In this document: positions 39,279-46,940 of the stretch, piece by piece
Numbering within the stretch: position 1 is the first letter of the stretch
How the letters are laid out: every line of letters begins with the position of its first letter
Virus record (IMG/VR): IMGVR_UViG_3300018080_000258
Location: 1 to 47,120 of that record
Source: a virus
Reading direction: 5' to 3' (one strand)
DNA: 47,120 bases
Made by a program: the position numbers and the translations under genes
The notes under the pieces: model-generated
Seen by the model: the letters and a program-made list of their open reading frames with translations, nothing else
Told to the model about the DNA's origin: nothing
The model's database searches: none

Positions 39279-39303
39279 CCAATCAACCACGGGAGAACAG
39301 ACA

Positions 39304-39666
39304 ATGGGTAAGGTAAAACGCATAGACAACCTAGCCTTTAACGAGGCTCGCTTGGGCTACATCGCAACCCTAACGGACAATGGTTGCTCGGATGTAACTG
39401 TGTTGAGAGAGGCCGGTTTAAACGGACTTTCACAGTTACATCCGATGCTAGACGAGATCACTGCTAGGGATAGGGCCGCATCCCTAGCGGAGGCAGAGGA
39501 AGAGACGGCTATCTGTCTTTACAACGTCTACCGACACAACTGCCTAAAACAGCCGATCACAATGTGGAAGGACTGTAAGGAACACGTGAGGGACCGTTGG
39601 AGGGCCATTGCACGAAAGGCTTTCGTGGTTGTCCCGGAAGTAGCAGCCCGCATCGCAGAGGACTAA
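39304..39666 (+). CDS. Hypothetical replication-region protein with internal inverted repeat
   Basis: 120 aa. Leader TCAACCACGGGAG precedes the ATG, the only plus-strand gene with it. Helical throughout (LREAGLNGLSQLHPMLDEITA, MWKDCKEHVRDRWRAIARKA). Codons near the middle contain a perfect 15-bp inverted repeat flanking a GTTTAAAC. Family not recognised. Confidence 0.65.
   Translation: MGKVKRIDNLAFNEARLGYIATLTDNGCSDVTVLREAGLNGLSQLHPMLDEITARDRAASLAEAEEETAICLYNVYRHNCLKQPITMWKDCKEHVRDRWRAIARKAFVVVPEVAARIAED
39388..39445. repeat. Perfect 15-bp inverted repeat around GTTTAAAC
   Basis: TCGGATGTAACTGTG (39388-39402) and its exact complement CACAGTTACATCCGA (39431-39445) are separated by 28 bp that contain GTTTAAAC (39416-39423) close to the centre. 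It lies inside an open gene. It could be a strong mRNA hairpin, a cruciform, or a recombination or packaging site. Confidence 0.8.
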
Positions 39667-39669
39667 GCC

Positions 39670-40872
39670 ATGGCCAAGCCCTTCCACTCCTCCGCTTCTC
39701 AGATAGACACCTATGAGATGTGTCCCCGCAAGTGGGCGCTAGACAAGATCGACAAGCTCCCCCGGAAGCCTAACAAGTATGCAGCCATGGGCAGCGCCCT
39801 ACACAAGATCGCGGAGGAGTGGCTAAGGGATGGCATACCGGCCCCAGCTACGGAGCTAGGGGAGATCATCATGCCATTGATCCCCCATCTCCCTCCCCCC
39901 AATACCCCAGGCCTTGAGATTGAGACAACGGTTAAACGCACCCTAGCTGGGGTGGCGTTTAAAGGGCTCATTGATGTAAGGCTACCCTACCCCTACTCAC
40001 CCATCCCCAAGGTGTGGGACCACAAGTCAACCACCGATCTTAAGTGGGCCCTTACCCCGGAGGGTCTGGTAACCAACGTCCAAAGCACCCTCTACGCTTG
40101 GGATACGATCCTGGATAGCCAAGAGAGGGGCTATAAGGGGGACGTAGTGGATCTCCAATGGGGCTACATGAGGACCAGAGGAGCCCCTAAGGCCCTCCCT
40201 GTCTGTCAACGGGTATCAATGGCGGACATTCTACCGCGACTTGAAAAGACCAAGAAAGCGGCCCTAGAGCAAAAGCTCCTAAGGGAAACCATAAGCTCCG
40301 GCCTAGAGCTACCGCCTAGCGCCGATGCGTGTGAGGCCTATGGGGGTTGTCCCTATGCCGAAACATGCAACCTAACCGCAAGCCAAAGGATCCGATCAAT
40401 CATGGGACAAGGAAACGCGCACAATGCCTTTATGCAAAAGCTGGCCAAGCGAAGGGAGGAGGCAGGCCAGGCCCCCGCAGAGCCCCACCCAGCCCCCGCA
40501 GAGGCCCCCACAAGCGTCCCGGCCAAGTCCGGGACCGTCAACCCACCGGAGGCCCCCGCAGAGGCCCCCGCGGCCCCTGAGGAGGCCCCAGCCCCTCCCC
40601 CCAAGCCATCCGGCAAGGGTAAGAAGGTGGGGAAGAAAAAGGCCAAGACCAAGGCCAAGACCAAGGCAGCTCCCCCAGCTGCGGCCCCTGAGGCCCCAGC
40701 CCCTCCCCCAGCCCCGGTAGCTGCCCCGCAGCCGGCCCCTGTGGCCCCGCAGCCTGCCATCATGGCTCCGGTGGCCACCGATCCCATGGCCCTTGTTACG
40801 GGCCTCCTAGAGGCAGCCAAGGACGGCCGCGCGATCGTTGTCATGGTGATCCCCAATGGCCAGAGCAAGTGA
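39670..40872 (+). CDS. PD-(D/E)XK nuclease, RecB/Cas4-like, with Ala/Pro-rich tail
   Basis: 400 aa. Nuclease part (1-245): SASQIDTYEMCPRKWAL with C18, GSALHKIAEEW with H45, LIDVRLPYP with the catalytic Asp near 105, and VWDHKSTTDL with the D-x-K near 119-121. A later AYGGCPYAETC supplies cysteines that with C18 could bind an Fe-S cluster, as in Cas4. Residues ~250-370 are Ala/Pro/Lys-rich (KKVGKKKAKTKAKTKAA) and disordered, followed by a short conserved-looking end (DPMALVTGLLEAAKDG). It likely trims DNA ends during replication or recombination with the SNF2-like helicase. Confidence 0.85.
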   Translation: MAKPFHSSASQIDTYEMCPRKWALDKIDKLPRKPNKYAAMGSALHKIAEEWLRDGIPAPATELGEIIMPLIPHLPPPNTPGLEIETTVKRTLAGVAFKGLIDVRLPYPYSPIPKVWDHKSTTDLKWALTPEGLVTNVQSTLYAWDTILDSQERGYKGDVVDLQWGYMRTRGAPKALPVCQRVSMADILPRLEKTKKAALEQKLLRETISSGLELPPSADACEAYGGCPYAETCNLTASQRIRSIMGQGNAHNAFMQKLAKRREEAGQAPAEPHPAPAEAPTSVPAKSGTVNPPEAPAEAPAAPEEAPAPPPKPSGKGKKVGKKKAKTKAKTKAAPPAAAPEAPAPPPAPVAAPQPAPVAPQPAIMAPVATDPMALVTGLLEAAKDGRAIVVMVIPNGQSK

Positions 40873-41041
40873 CGGAAAGGAGATGGTACGGGCCAAGCTG
40901 CAATCCGATCCGTTGGATTGGGCTTGTCCTTCCTGCGGAGCAAACCCCGGGGACCCTTGCGAGGGGCTCCGGCTCAACTACACGCACCAAGATCGGGCCT
41001 ACATCTTGGTAGAGAGGCATAAGGCAAACCGTAATGACTAA
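40856..41041 (+). CDS. Small phage zinc-finger protein
   Basis: 61 aa; start ATG 40856 overlaps the nuclease end, and ATG 40883 is an alternative but GGAAAGGAG is too close to it. CPSCGANPGDPCEGLRLNYTHQDRA is the C-x2-C-x6-C-x-n-H pattern of a small phage zinc-finger family. The function is unknown; it may bind DNA. Confidence 0.68.
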   Translation: MARASDGKEMVRAKLQSDPLDWACPSCGANPGDPCEGLRLNYTHQDRAYILVERHKANRND

Positions 41042-41381
41042 CGACTATAAGTGGATCTTCCCTGCGGGGGGAGTCCAAGTCCTTGGCATTGACGACTCCG
41101 GAGCCGTAGCGGTTAAGGTAGTCCTTGACCTTGGCTTTGGCTTCTACCGGACCCTCAAGGCACAGCTAGCCATGGTCCGGATCAATGAGAGCCCGGACCA
41201 CAGGACTATTGCTAAGGACTTCATTCAAGAATGGTCCGTAGCACGACAAGCCCAAGGTGTGCTGCGTTGTGAAACCCAGAGGCTCATTGCAAGCAATGAT
41301 TGGGTAGCCCATCTCTACTCCGGGAAGAAACGGGAAAGCGTAGCCGCAGCCCTGGTAGAGCAAGGCCTAGGCCGCATCTAG
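41034..41381 (+). CDS. Staphylococcal-nuclease-like protein, probably inactive
   Basis: 115 aa. The layout follows TNase-like domains of phages: a first strand block VLGIDDSGAVAVKVVLDLGFGFYRTLKAQLAMVRIN (key parts), a middle helix DFIQEWSVARQAQ, and SNDWVAHLYSGKK...VAAALVEQGLGR. Where active enzymes have DGDT and NAPE, this has DDSG and NESPD, and the usual catalytic Arg/Glu set is not evident. It may keep a binding role. Overlaps its neighbour by 8 nt. Confidence 0.6.
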   Translation: MTNDYKWIFPAGGVQVLGIDDSGAVAVKVVLDLGFGFYRTLKAQLAMVRINESPDHRTIAKDFIQEWSVARQAQGVLRCETQRLIASNDWVAHLYSGKKRESVAAALVEQGLGRI

Positions 41382-41389
41382 GTTTAAAC

Positions 41390-43135
41390 GTGGTTAGCCT
41401 ATTCACCCAAGGTGGCGCCAACCGGGTAAAGCAAGGCCCTGGCCTTACCCGTGTTACCAACCTCCCCCGGAGGCATTGGTCCGATGAGGAAGCGGAGGCG
41501 CTAGCCGATCAACTAACGGAGGTCTTACGTACTCAATACGGAACGATGAGGCTACGGCCGATCCAAGCTGTAGCACTGTATGAGATAGGGACGGTAGGGG
41601 GAGGCTTGTTTGGACCAATGCGGGTAGGGGCCGGTAAGACCTTGCTTAGCCTTCTAGCCCCCGCAGTAAGCTTCTCCCGCCGTCCCCTTCTCTTGGTCCC
41701 TGCCAAGCTCATTGGCAAGACAGAGAGGGACCAGAGAGAGCTAGGGAGGCATTGGATCCTCCCTCCCTACGTTAGGGTTATGTCTTACGAGTGGCTAGGC
41801 AGGGTCCAAGCTGCGGAGGCTCTGGCCTCCTACTTCCCGGACCTCATCATAGCGGACGAGTGCCACAAGCTTAAGAACCTTAAGGCAGCCGTTACCCGGA
41901 GGGTTAGGCGCTACTTCACAGAGCACCCAGACACACGCATGGTAGCTATGTCCGGGACCGTTACCAAGAGGAGCCTTAAGGACTACGCGCATATCCTCCA
42001 ATGGTGCCTTAAGGAGGGCCGTCCCCTGCCTACCAAGTATAAGGAGGTAGAGCTATGGGCGGACGCGATAGATGAGCGTAAGGGACAAGTTAGGAGGGCC
42101 CACCCCGGAGCCCTAATCACCCTCTGCAATGATGACGAGAAGGATCTATGGGTGAAGGGGGAGCCCCGGAGGGCTGCCAGGCAAGCCTACCGTAGGCGGC
42201 TTGTGGACACCCCTAGCGTGGTCGCCACCAGAGAGACACCCATAGACGCATCCCTAGAGGTAACGTCCGTAGAGGTCCCTGTGGGCCCAGCTACAGACGC
42301 AGCCTTTGAGACTCTCCGGAGTGATTGGGTTACCCCGGACGGCTGGCCCATCTCCGATGGGGTAGGGATGTTTAGACACTCCCGGGAGCTAGGCCTAGGC
42401 TTCTACTACGTATGGGATCCACGGCCTCCGGCCTACTGGCTCTCTGCTAGGTCCGCATGGTGTTCCTACGTAAGACAGACCATAAGCCGGAGCCGGACCC
42501 TAGACAGTGAGCTAGCCGTAGCCCTAGCCCTTAGCAACGGCCAGCTAGCAGACCCCATTGGGGAGAGCTTACGCCAGGAATGGCAGGCCGTCCGGAAGGA
42601 CTTTGAGCCTAACACCGTCCCTAGGTGGGTAGACGATAGCGTCCTTACGTTCTGCCGTAAGTGGATGCAACGGAACAATGGGATCGTCTGGACGGAGCAT
42701 ACCCACTTTGCAACCATGCTGTCCGGGCTCTCTGGCGTCCCCTACTACGGCCGCAAGGGTTTAAACGCAGACAAGGTAGCGATTGAGGATCATCCCCATA
42801 CGGAGCCCCTGATAGCATCTATCCAATCCAACGGAGAAGGGCGCAACCTCCAAGCATGGTCTAAGAACCTCGTTACCTCATTCCCTCCCAACGGAGCCAT
42901 AGTGGAGCAACTGCTAGGCCGTACTCACCGGGACGGACAAGAGGCAGACGAAGTGGTAACGGAAGTGATTACCACTTGTGCGGAACACGTAGGGGCCATA
43001 TGGCAGGCCGTAGCGGATAGCCAATACGTGGAAGACTCCACAGGCTCCCCCCAAAAGCTCTTGTTGGCGGACGTTACAGCGCCAACGGCAGATCAACTAG
43101 CCCTCACTAAGAAGGGGGCTAGGTGGCACAAGTAA
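41390..43135 (+). CDS. SF2/SNF2-like DNA helicase
   Basis: 581 aa from GTG 41390, directly behind GTTTAAAC (41382-41389); AGG lies 7 nt upstream. Motif I GPMRVGAGKTLLS near 75-87, motif II IIADECHKLKN near 153-163, motif III AMSGTVTKRSL, and C-terminal motifs SNGEGRNLQAW and EQLLGRTHRDGQ near 505-515. These define an SF2 translocase of the SNF2-like group. Such enzymes remodel or unwind DNA; the adjoining RecB-like nuclease and resolvase suggest recombination-dependent replication. Confidence 0.88.
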   Translation: MVSLFTQGGANRVKQGPGLTRVTNLPRRHWSDEEAEALADQLTEVLRTQYGTMRLRPIQAVALYEIGTVGGGLFGPMRVGAGKTLLSLLAPAVSFSRRPLLLVPAKLIGKTERDQRELGRHWILPPYVRVMSYEWLGRVQAAEALASYFPDLIIADECHKLKNLKAAVTRRVRRYFTEHPDTRMVAMSGTVTKRSLKDYAHILQWCLKEGRPLPTKYKEVELWADAIDERKGQVRRAHPGALITLCNDDEKDLWVKGEPRRAARQAYRRRLVDTPSVVATRETPIDASLEVTSVEVPVGPATDAAFETLRSDWVTPDGWPISDGVGMFRHSRELGLGFYYVWDPRPPAYWLSARSAWCSYVRQTISRSRTLDSELAVALALSNGQLADPIGESLRQEWQAVRKDFEPNTVPRWVDDSVLTFCRKWMQRNNGIVWTEHTHFATMLSGLSGVPYYGRKGLNADKVAIEDHPHTEPLIASIQSNGEGRNLQAWSKNLVTSFPPNGAIVEQLLGRTHRDGQEADEVVTEVITTCAEHVGAIWQAVADSQYVEDSTGSPQKLLLADVTAPTADQLALTKKGARWHK

Positions 43136-43159
43136 ACATCAAACATCAAGGAACGAAAC

Positions 43160-43693
43160 ATGGGACTTTTTACAGGTATCGAGGATGCGGATCTTTTTCA
43201 ACGTGGCAAGTTTCTAACCCCGGACTTCGTTGGGGTCTTGGAGGTAAGGAAGACCGTAGCCTTCCAAACCCGTAGCCACGGAATGGCCTTCATTGTCGAA
43301 TTCGAGATCCTAGAGAGCAACAAGCCGGAGGGGACCACGCGGACGATCCAAGTAGACGGAGCGGAGAAAGTGGTAGCCGATGCCTTCCCGGTTGGGACTA
43401 AGGCAACGTGGTTTCAAAAGCTGTCCGATAAGGACATTGCCTTTCCTGCCATTAAGGCTTTCGTTGCTGTGCTCTCCGGCTACACCCTAGACCAGAAGGA
43501 CAAGATAGATGAGGAGCTAAGCCCAGAGCTAGCGGACCTCCTAGACACTTGCACGGAAACCCCGGACGATAACCCCTTGGTTGGGCTGCGGATCAACGTA
43601 ACCACTACCGGGGTAGTCACCAAAAACAACCGGGACTTTACCCGGCATGATTGGGACCCCTACGTCTATCCTGAGACAGAGGGATCGGACTAA
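43160..43693 (+). CDS. Probable ssDNA-binding protein
   Basis: 177 aa. Beta-rich with an OB-like strand pattern (FVGVLEVRKTVAFQTRSHGM, FIVEFEILESN, TKATWFQKLSDKD) and a C-terminus ending acidic (YPETEGSD). It sits directly before the DNA polymerase, a common place for phage SSB-like (DUF669-type) proteins. AAGGAA precedes the ATG. The assignment rests on pattern and order. Confidence 0.6.
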   Translation: MGLFTGIEDADLFQRGKFLTPDFVGVLEVRKTVAFQTRSHGMAFIVEFEILESNKPEGTTRTIQVDGAEKVVADAFPVGTKATWFQKLSDKDIAFPAIKAFVAVLSGYTLDQKDKIDEELSPELADLLDTCTETPDDNPLVGLRINVTTTGVVTKNNRDFTRHDWDPYVYPETEGSD

Positions 43694-43709
43694 GAAAGGA
43701 GCCCCGGAA

Positions 43710-45563
43710 GTGATACCCCTAGCCTTTGACACAGAGACAGCCCTAATCGCTCCGGGGCTCAAAGCACCCCCATTGGTCTGCGTTTCAATCTCCGATGGGA
43801 CCACACATGATCTCCTCCACGTATCCGAGGCTAAGCCCTACGTGGAGGAGATGCTAGCCGATCCTAACCTCCTCCTTATCTCCCATAACACGGCCTTTGA
43901 TATGTGCGCTATCGCGTCCCAATGGCCGGACCTTCTCCCGGCTATCTACGCTGCCTACGAAGCGGACCGGGTAACGGATACGATGCTAAGGGAGATGTTA
44001 CAGCACATTGCGATCGGCTGTTACCGTGGCTATCGCAAAGTGAACGGACAGACGATCAAGATCGCATACTATCTGGATCACTGTGTAGCCCGTAGGTTTG
44101 GCGTTACCCTTGAAAAGGACAAGTGGAGATTGCGCTACGGACAGCTCCTAGGCGTCCCTCTGGCCCATTGGCCCCAAGGGGCTAAGGACTATGCTCTCTC
44201 CGATGCGGAGTACCATTGGCTACTGTGGAAGGACCAAGAGGAAGATCCAGAGCTGCTAGCGGACGAGTATAGGCAGGCTAGGGCAGCCTTCTGGATCGCG
44301 CTAATGAGCGCTTGGGGGCTCCGTACCGATAAGGCAAGGGTAGAGCGCTACGCGGCGCAGCTGCAAACGGAGTATGACGAGACGGAAACCAAGCTCCAAG
44401 AGGCCGGGCTAGTCCGGGACAATGGGGTCCGGGATATCGAGGCAGCTAAGGCCTACGTGCTAGCCACTTGCGCTAAGCGGAAAGTGGAGCCCAACCTAAC
44501 CGATAAGGGGAACGTTAAGCTAGACAAGGACTCCCTAGACCAATTGGGGGACGAGTTGCTAGACCATTACGCTACCTTCTCCGGGCTCAAGAAAAAGATC
44601 GGGACGGATATCGCCCTACTAAGGAAGGGGGTAGATACCCCATTGCAACCCCGGTTCTATTCCCTCATCTCCACGGGCCGGACCTCATGCGGGGACAAGA
44701 CAGACGTAGGCAACGTCCAGAACCTCCCCAGGAAGAAAGGGGTAAGGGAGTGCTTCGTACCCCGGGACGGGATGCTATACGCAGCTGCGGACTATGACGG
44801 TTTCGAGTTGCGGACGGGAGCCCAAGTCTGTTTAAACATCATAGGCCGTAGCCTCCTCTCCGAGGCCCTTAACGCAGGCATGGATCCGCATCTCCAGATC
44901 GCAGCTACCATCCTTGGGCTTGAGTATGAGACGGCCCTAGAGATGAAAGCCGCTAAGGACCCTGTTATTGATGACGCAAGGCAGACCGGGAAGGTGGCTA
45001 ACTTTGGCTTCCCCGGTGGCCTGGGTATCACTCGCCTAGTCTACTTCGCTCGGAAACAATACAACGTGATCCTTACGGAGGATGAGGCCAGGGCCCTTAA
45101 GCAGGACTGGCTTAGGGCCTACCCGGAATGGGGGGACTACTTCCAATACGTGGGACGCCTAGTTGAGGGGGCCGGTAGCCGGATAGAGCATTGCTACACG
45201 GGCCGCTATCGAGGGGACGTGAGTTACACAGAGGCCTGTAACTCTTTCTTCCAAGGCCTGGCAGCGGACGCAGCAAAGGCCGCAGGGTTCCTCATCTCCA
45301 AGGCTTGCTATGTGGACACCCATAGCCCCCTCTACGGCTGCCGTATCGTCAACTTCATTCACGACGAGTTTATCCTAGAGGCCCCAGAGGAAACGGCCGC
45401 AGAGGCCGCAGAGGAGCTAGCACGGCTTATGGTGGAAGGTGCTAAGCCCTTCCTTCCGGACGTGCCCCCTAGTGCGGAGCCCTACCTAATGCGTAGGTGG
45501 AGCAAGTCCGCGCACCCCATCCGAGACAATGCAGGGAGGTTGCTACCATGGGACGAGTCATAG
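43710..45563 (+). CDS. DNA polymerase, family A, with 3'-5' exonuclease
   Basis: 617 aa from GTG 43710, chosen for AAAGGAG at 9 nt. Exonuclease: Exo I FDTET at 6-10, Exo II LISHNTAFDM near 58, Exo III YALSDAEYHWL near 165. Polymerase: motif A YDGFELR near 360, motif B RQTGKVANFGFPGG near 423-436, motif C NFIHDEF near 547-553. It copies the phage DNA. Motif B has Phe where many family A enzymes have Phe or Tyr. Shorter than Pol I since the 5' nuclease domain is absent. Confidence 0.93.
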   Translation: MIPLAFDTETALIAPGLKAPPLVCVSISDGTTHDLLHVSEAKPYVEEMLADPNLLLISHNTAFDMCAIASQWPDLLPAIYAAYEADRVTDTMLREMLQHIAIGCYRGYRKVNGQTIKIAYYLDHCVARRFGVTLEKDKWRLRYGQLLGVPLAHWPQGAKDYALSDAEYHWLLWKDQEEDPELLADEYRQARAAFWIALMSAWGLRTDKARVERYAAQLQTEYDETETKLQEAGLVRDNGVRDIEAAKAYVLATCAKRKVEPNLTDKGNVKLDKDSLDQLGDELLDHYATFSGLKKKIGTDIALLRKGVDTPLQPRFYSLISTGRTSCGDKTDVGNVQNLPRKKGVRECFVPRDGMLYAAADYDGFELRTGAQVCLNIIGRSLLSEALNAGMDPHLQIAATILGLEYETALEMKAAKDPVIDDARQTGKVANFGFPGGLGITRLVYFARKQYNVILTEDEARALKQDWLRAYPEWGDYFQYVGRLVEGAGSRIEHCYTGRYRGDVSYTEACNSFFQGLAADAAKAAGFLISKACYVDTHSPLYGCRIVNFIHDEFILEAPEETAAEAAEELARLMVEGAKPFLPDVPPSAEPYLMRRWSKSAHPIRDNAGRLLPWDES

Positions 45564-45985
45564 CCTTTGATCCGGGAGCCATAACGGGCTGGGCTACCTT
45601 CCGAGGGCCGGAGCTATTGGGGGCCGGTATCATCCGGGACGTGGGAGAGGTCCACCTAGGAGGGGCTACCTTAGTCTTGATTGAGAAGCCCCTAATCTAT
45701 GCCCTAGATAGCAAGGGGGATCCAAACAACCTCATTACCCTAGCCATCCGGGCCGGGGAGCTTGGGGGCTGGGCTAAGACCCAAGGCATACCCGTCCGCT
45801 ATGTCTACCCCCGGACTTGGAAAGGGACAGTCCCTAAGGCAATCGGCAACAAGCGGACGCTAGCGAAGCTGTCCGATAGAGAGAAGGAACGGCTACCCGA
45901 GATGGCCAAGAGCAACGCGCACAATATGCTAGACGCGGTAGGTATCGGCCTATGGTGGCTAGAGAAGGGGAACCTTAGACCATGA
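45548..45985 (+). CDS. RuvC-like Holliday junction resolvase
   Basis: 145 aa from ATG 45548 with GGGAGG upstream. RNase H-like fold: VIAFDPGAITGWATF with D8, VLIEKP with E46, and AHNMLDAVGIGLWW with the last acidic residue(s) near 130. It cuts branched DNA before packaging. Overlaps polymerase and the next gene, indicating coupling with replication. Confidence 0.85.
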   Translation: MGRVIAFDPGAITGWATFRGPELLGAGIIRDVGEVHLGGATLVLIEKPLIYALDSKGDPNNLITLAIRAGELGGWAKTQGIPVRYVYPRTWKGTVPKAIGNKRTLAKLSDREKERLPEMAKSNAHNMLDAVGIGLWWLEKGNLRP

Positions 45986-46563
45986 GCACAGACCTAGCCC
46001 CATACAAGAAAACCCAAGAGGAGCTATCCACAGAGGGGACCCACGTAGAGAAGGCTTGCGCGCAAGCTCTGGCCCTTGTGGTGGATGATGAGGAATCGCA
46101 CGAGCTAGCCGGAGATGCCTGCCGATACGTCAAGGCCCAGATCAAGACCTTGGAGGACAAGCGGAAGTCTGTAACCCAGCCCTTACTAGCTATCAAGAGG
46201 GAGATAGACTCTTGGTTTAAACCGGTTGTGGATCAATGGCGGGAGGCAGAGAAAGACCTTAAGGCCAAGATGCTAGCTCATGCCTCCAAGGTAGCTGAGG
46301 CCAACCGTAAGGCCCAGCTAGCAGCCGTGGCAGCTGATACCCCGGAGGAGGCCGTAACGGCCTTACAGGCCATCTCAGAGAAGCCCAAGGCTACCGGAGT
46401 GCATACCGTCAAGCGCTGGACCTATGAGGTCATAGACGTTACCTCCGTCCCGGAGGAGTTTTTAGCCGTAGACGATACAGAGGTTAAGGCTGCCATTAAG
46501 GGAGGAGTCCGGGAGATCGCTGGGCTCCGCATCTATCAAGACGAAAGTTTGGCCGTAAGATGA
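45982..46563 (+). CDS. Coiled-coil phage protein, possible recombination accessory
   Basis: 193 aa. N-terminal ~130 residues are helical with heptads (KTLEDKRKSVTQPLLAIKRE, WREAEKDLKAKMLAHASKVA). C-terminal ~55 residues follow a block common in phage proteins: VKRWTYEVIDVTSVPEEFLA, then KAAIKGGVREIAGLRIYQDE. Proteins with this end often accompany recombinases. Function unknown. Confidence 0.72.
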   Translation: MSTDLAPYKKTQEELSTEGTHVEKACAQALALVVDDEESHELAGDACRYVKAQIKTLEDKRKSVTQPLLAIKREIDSWFKPVVDQWREAEKDLKAKMLAHASKVAEANRKAQLAAVAADTPEEAVTALQAISEKPKATGVHTVKRWTYEVIDVTSVPEEFLAVDDTEVKAAIKGGVREIAGLRIYQDESLAVR

Positions 46564-46940
46564 CTACCCACGTTTGGCTATTGGACAAGTCCTACTCATC
46601 GGTTGACGACGTAGAGAAGTGCCTTAGGTGCGGAGCTATCCGGACCTCAGAGGCAGAGCAAGAGGAGTGTAGGCCCAAAGGCAAGCCCCATAAGGTAAAA
46701 GCTTGCGTAGCCGGGGAGGCCGTAGAAGCTACGTTCAATGAACCTCAGCCGGCCCCTAAACCCATCCCGGAGGAGCCCCAACCCATTGACCCGCTAGAGC
46801 TAGTGGCAGCCTTACGGCAGCTGTCAACGGCCGTAGGGAGGCTCTGCATAGATGAGCTAACCCCGGACAGCTCTATCCTAGTAGTGCAAGCTCATATTGA
46901 GGCCGTGGAGCTACTTAGGAAGGTGGATAGAACGGGCTAG
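46560..46940 (+). CDS. Zinc-binding protein at end of replication unit
   Basis: 126 aa, ATGA overlap. CLRCGAIRTSEAEQEEC near 20-36 suggests metal binding, followed by a Pro-rich linker (EPQPAPKPIPEEPQPIDP) and helices (LVAALRQLSTAVGRL). It is the last plus-strand gene, and its end overlaps by 26 nt the end of the convergent minus-strand gene. No family recognised. Confidence 0.7.
   Translation: MTTHVWLLDKSYSSVDDVEKCLRCGAIRTSEAEQEECRPKGKPHKVKACVAGEAVEATFNEPQPAPKPIPEEPQPIDPLELVAALRQLSTAVGRLCIDELTPDSSILVVQAHIEAVELLRKVDRTG

Larger units (their letters stand above)
669..46222. repeat. Dispersed octamer GTTTAAAC, 29 copies
   Basis: First bases at 669, 1822, 3363, 7103, 9259, 10815, 13995, 16315, 17533, 21005, 21993, 25558, 26769, 27300, 29093, 30726, 31429, 31883, 32656, 32776, 34783, 36083, 37465, 37792, 39416, 41382, 42759, 44830 and 46215 (hand count). 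Composition alone predicts about 0.3 copy. Only three other TTTAAA were found (24809, 36590, 39958). Inside genes it is read as Leu-Asn or Phe-Lys; in two places it supplies a TAA stop. Confidence 0.9.

Noticed and set aside
40353-40943. Minus-strand 196-aa Gly/Ala-rich frame
   Set aside because: It is the antisense of the Ala/Pro-rich tail of the nuclease gene and reflects base composition.
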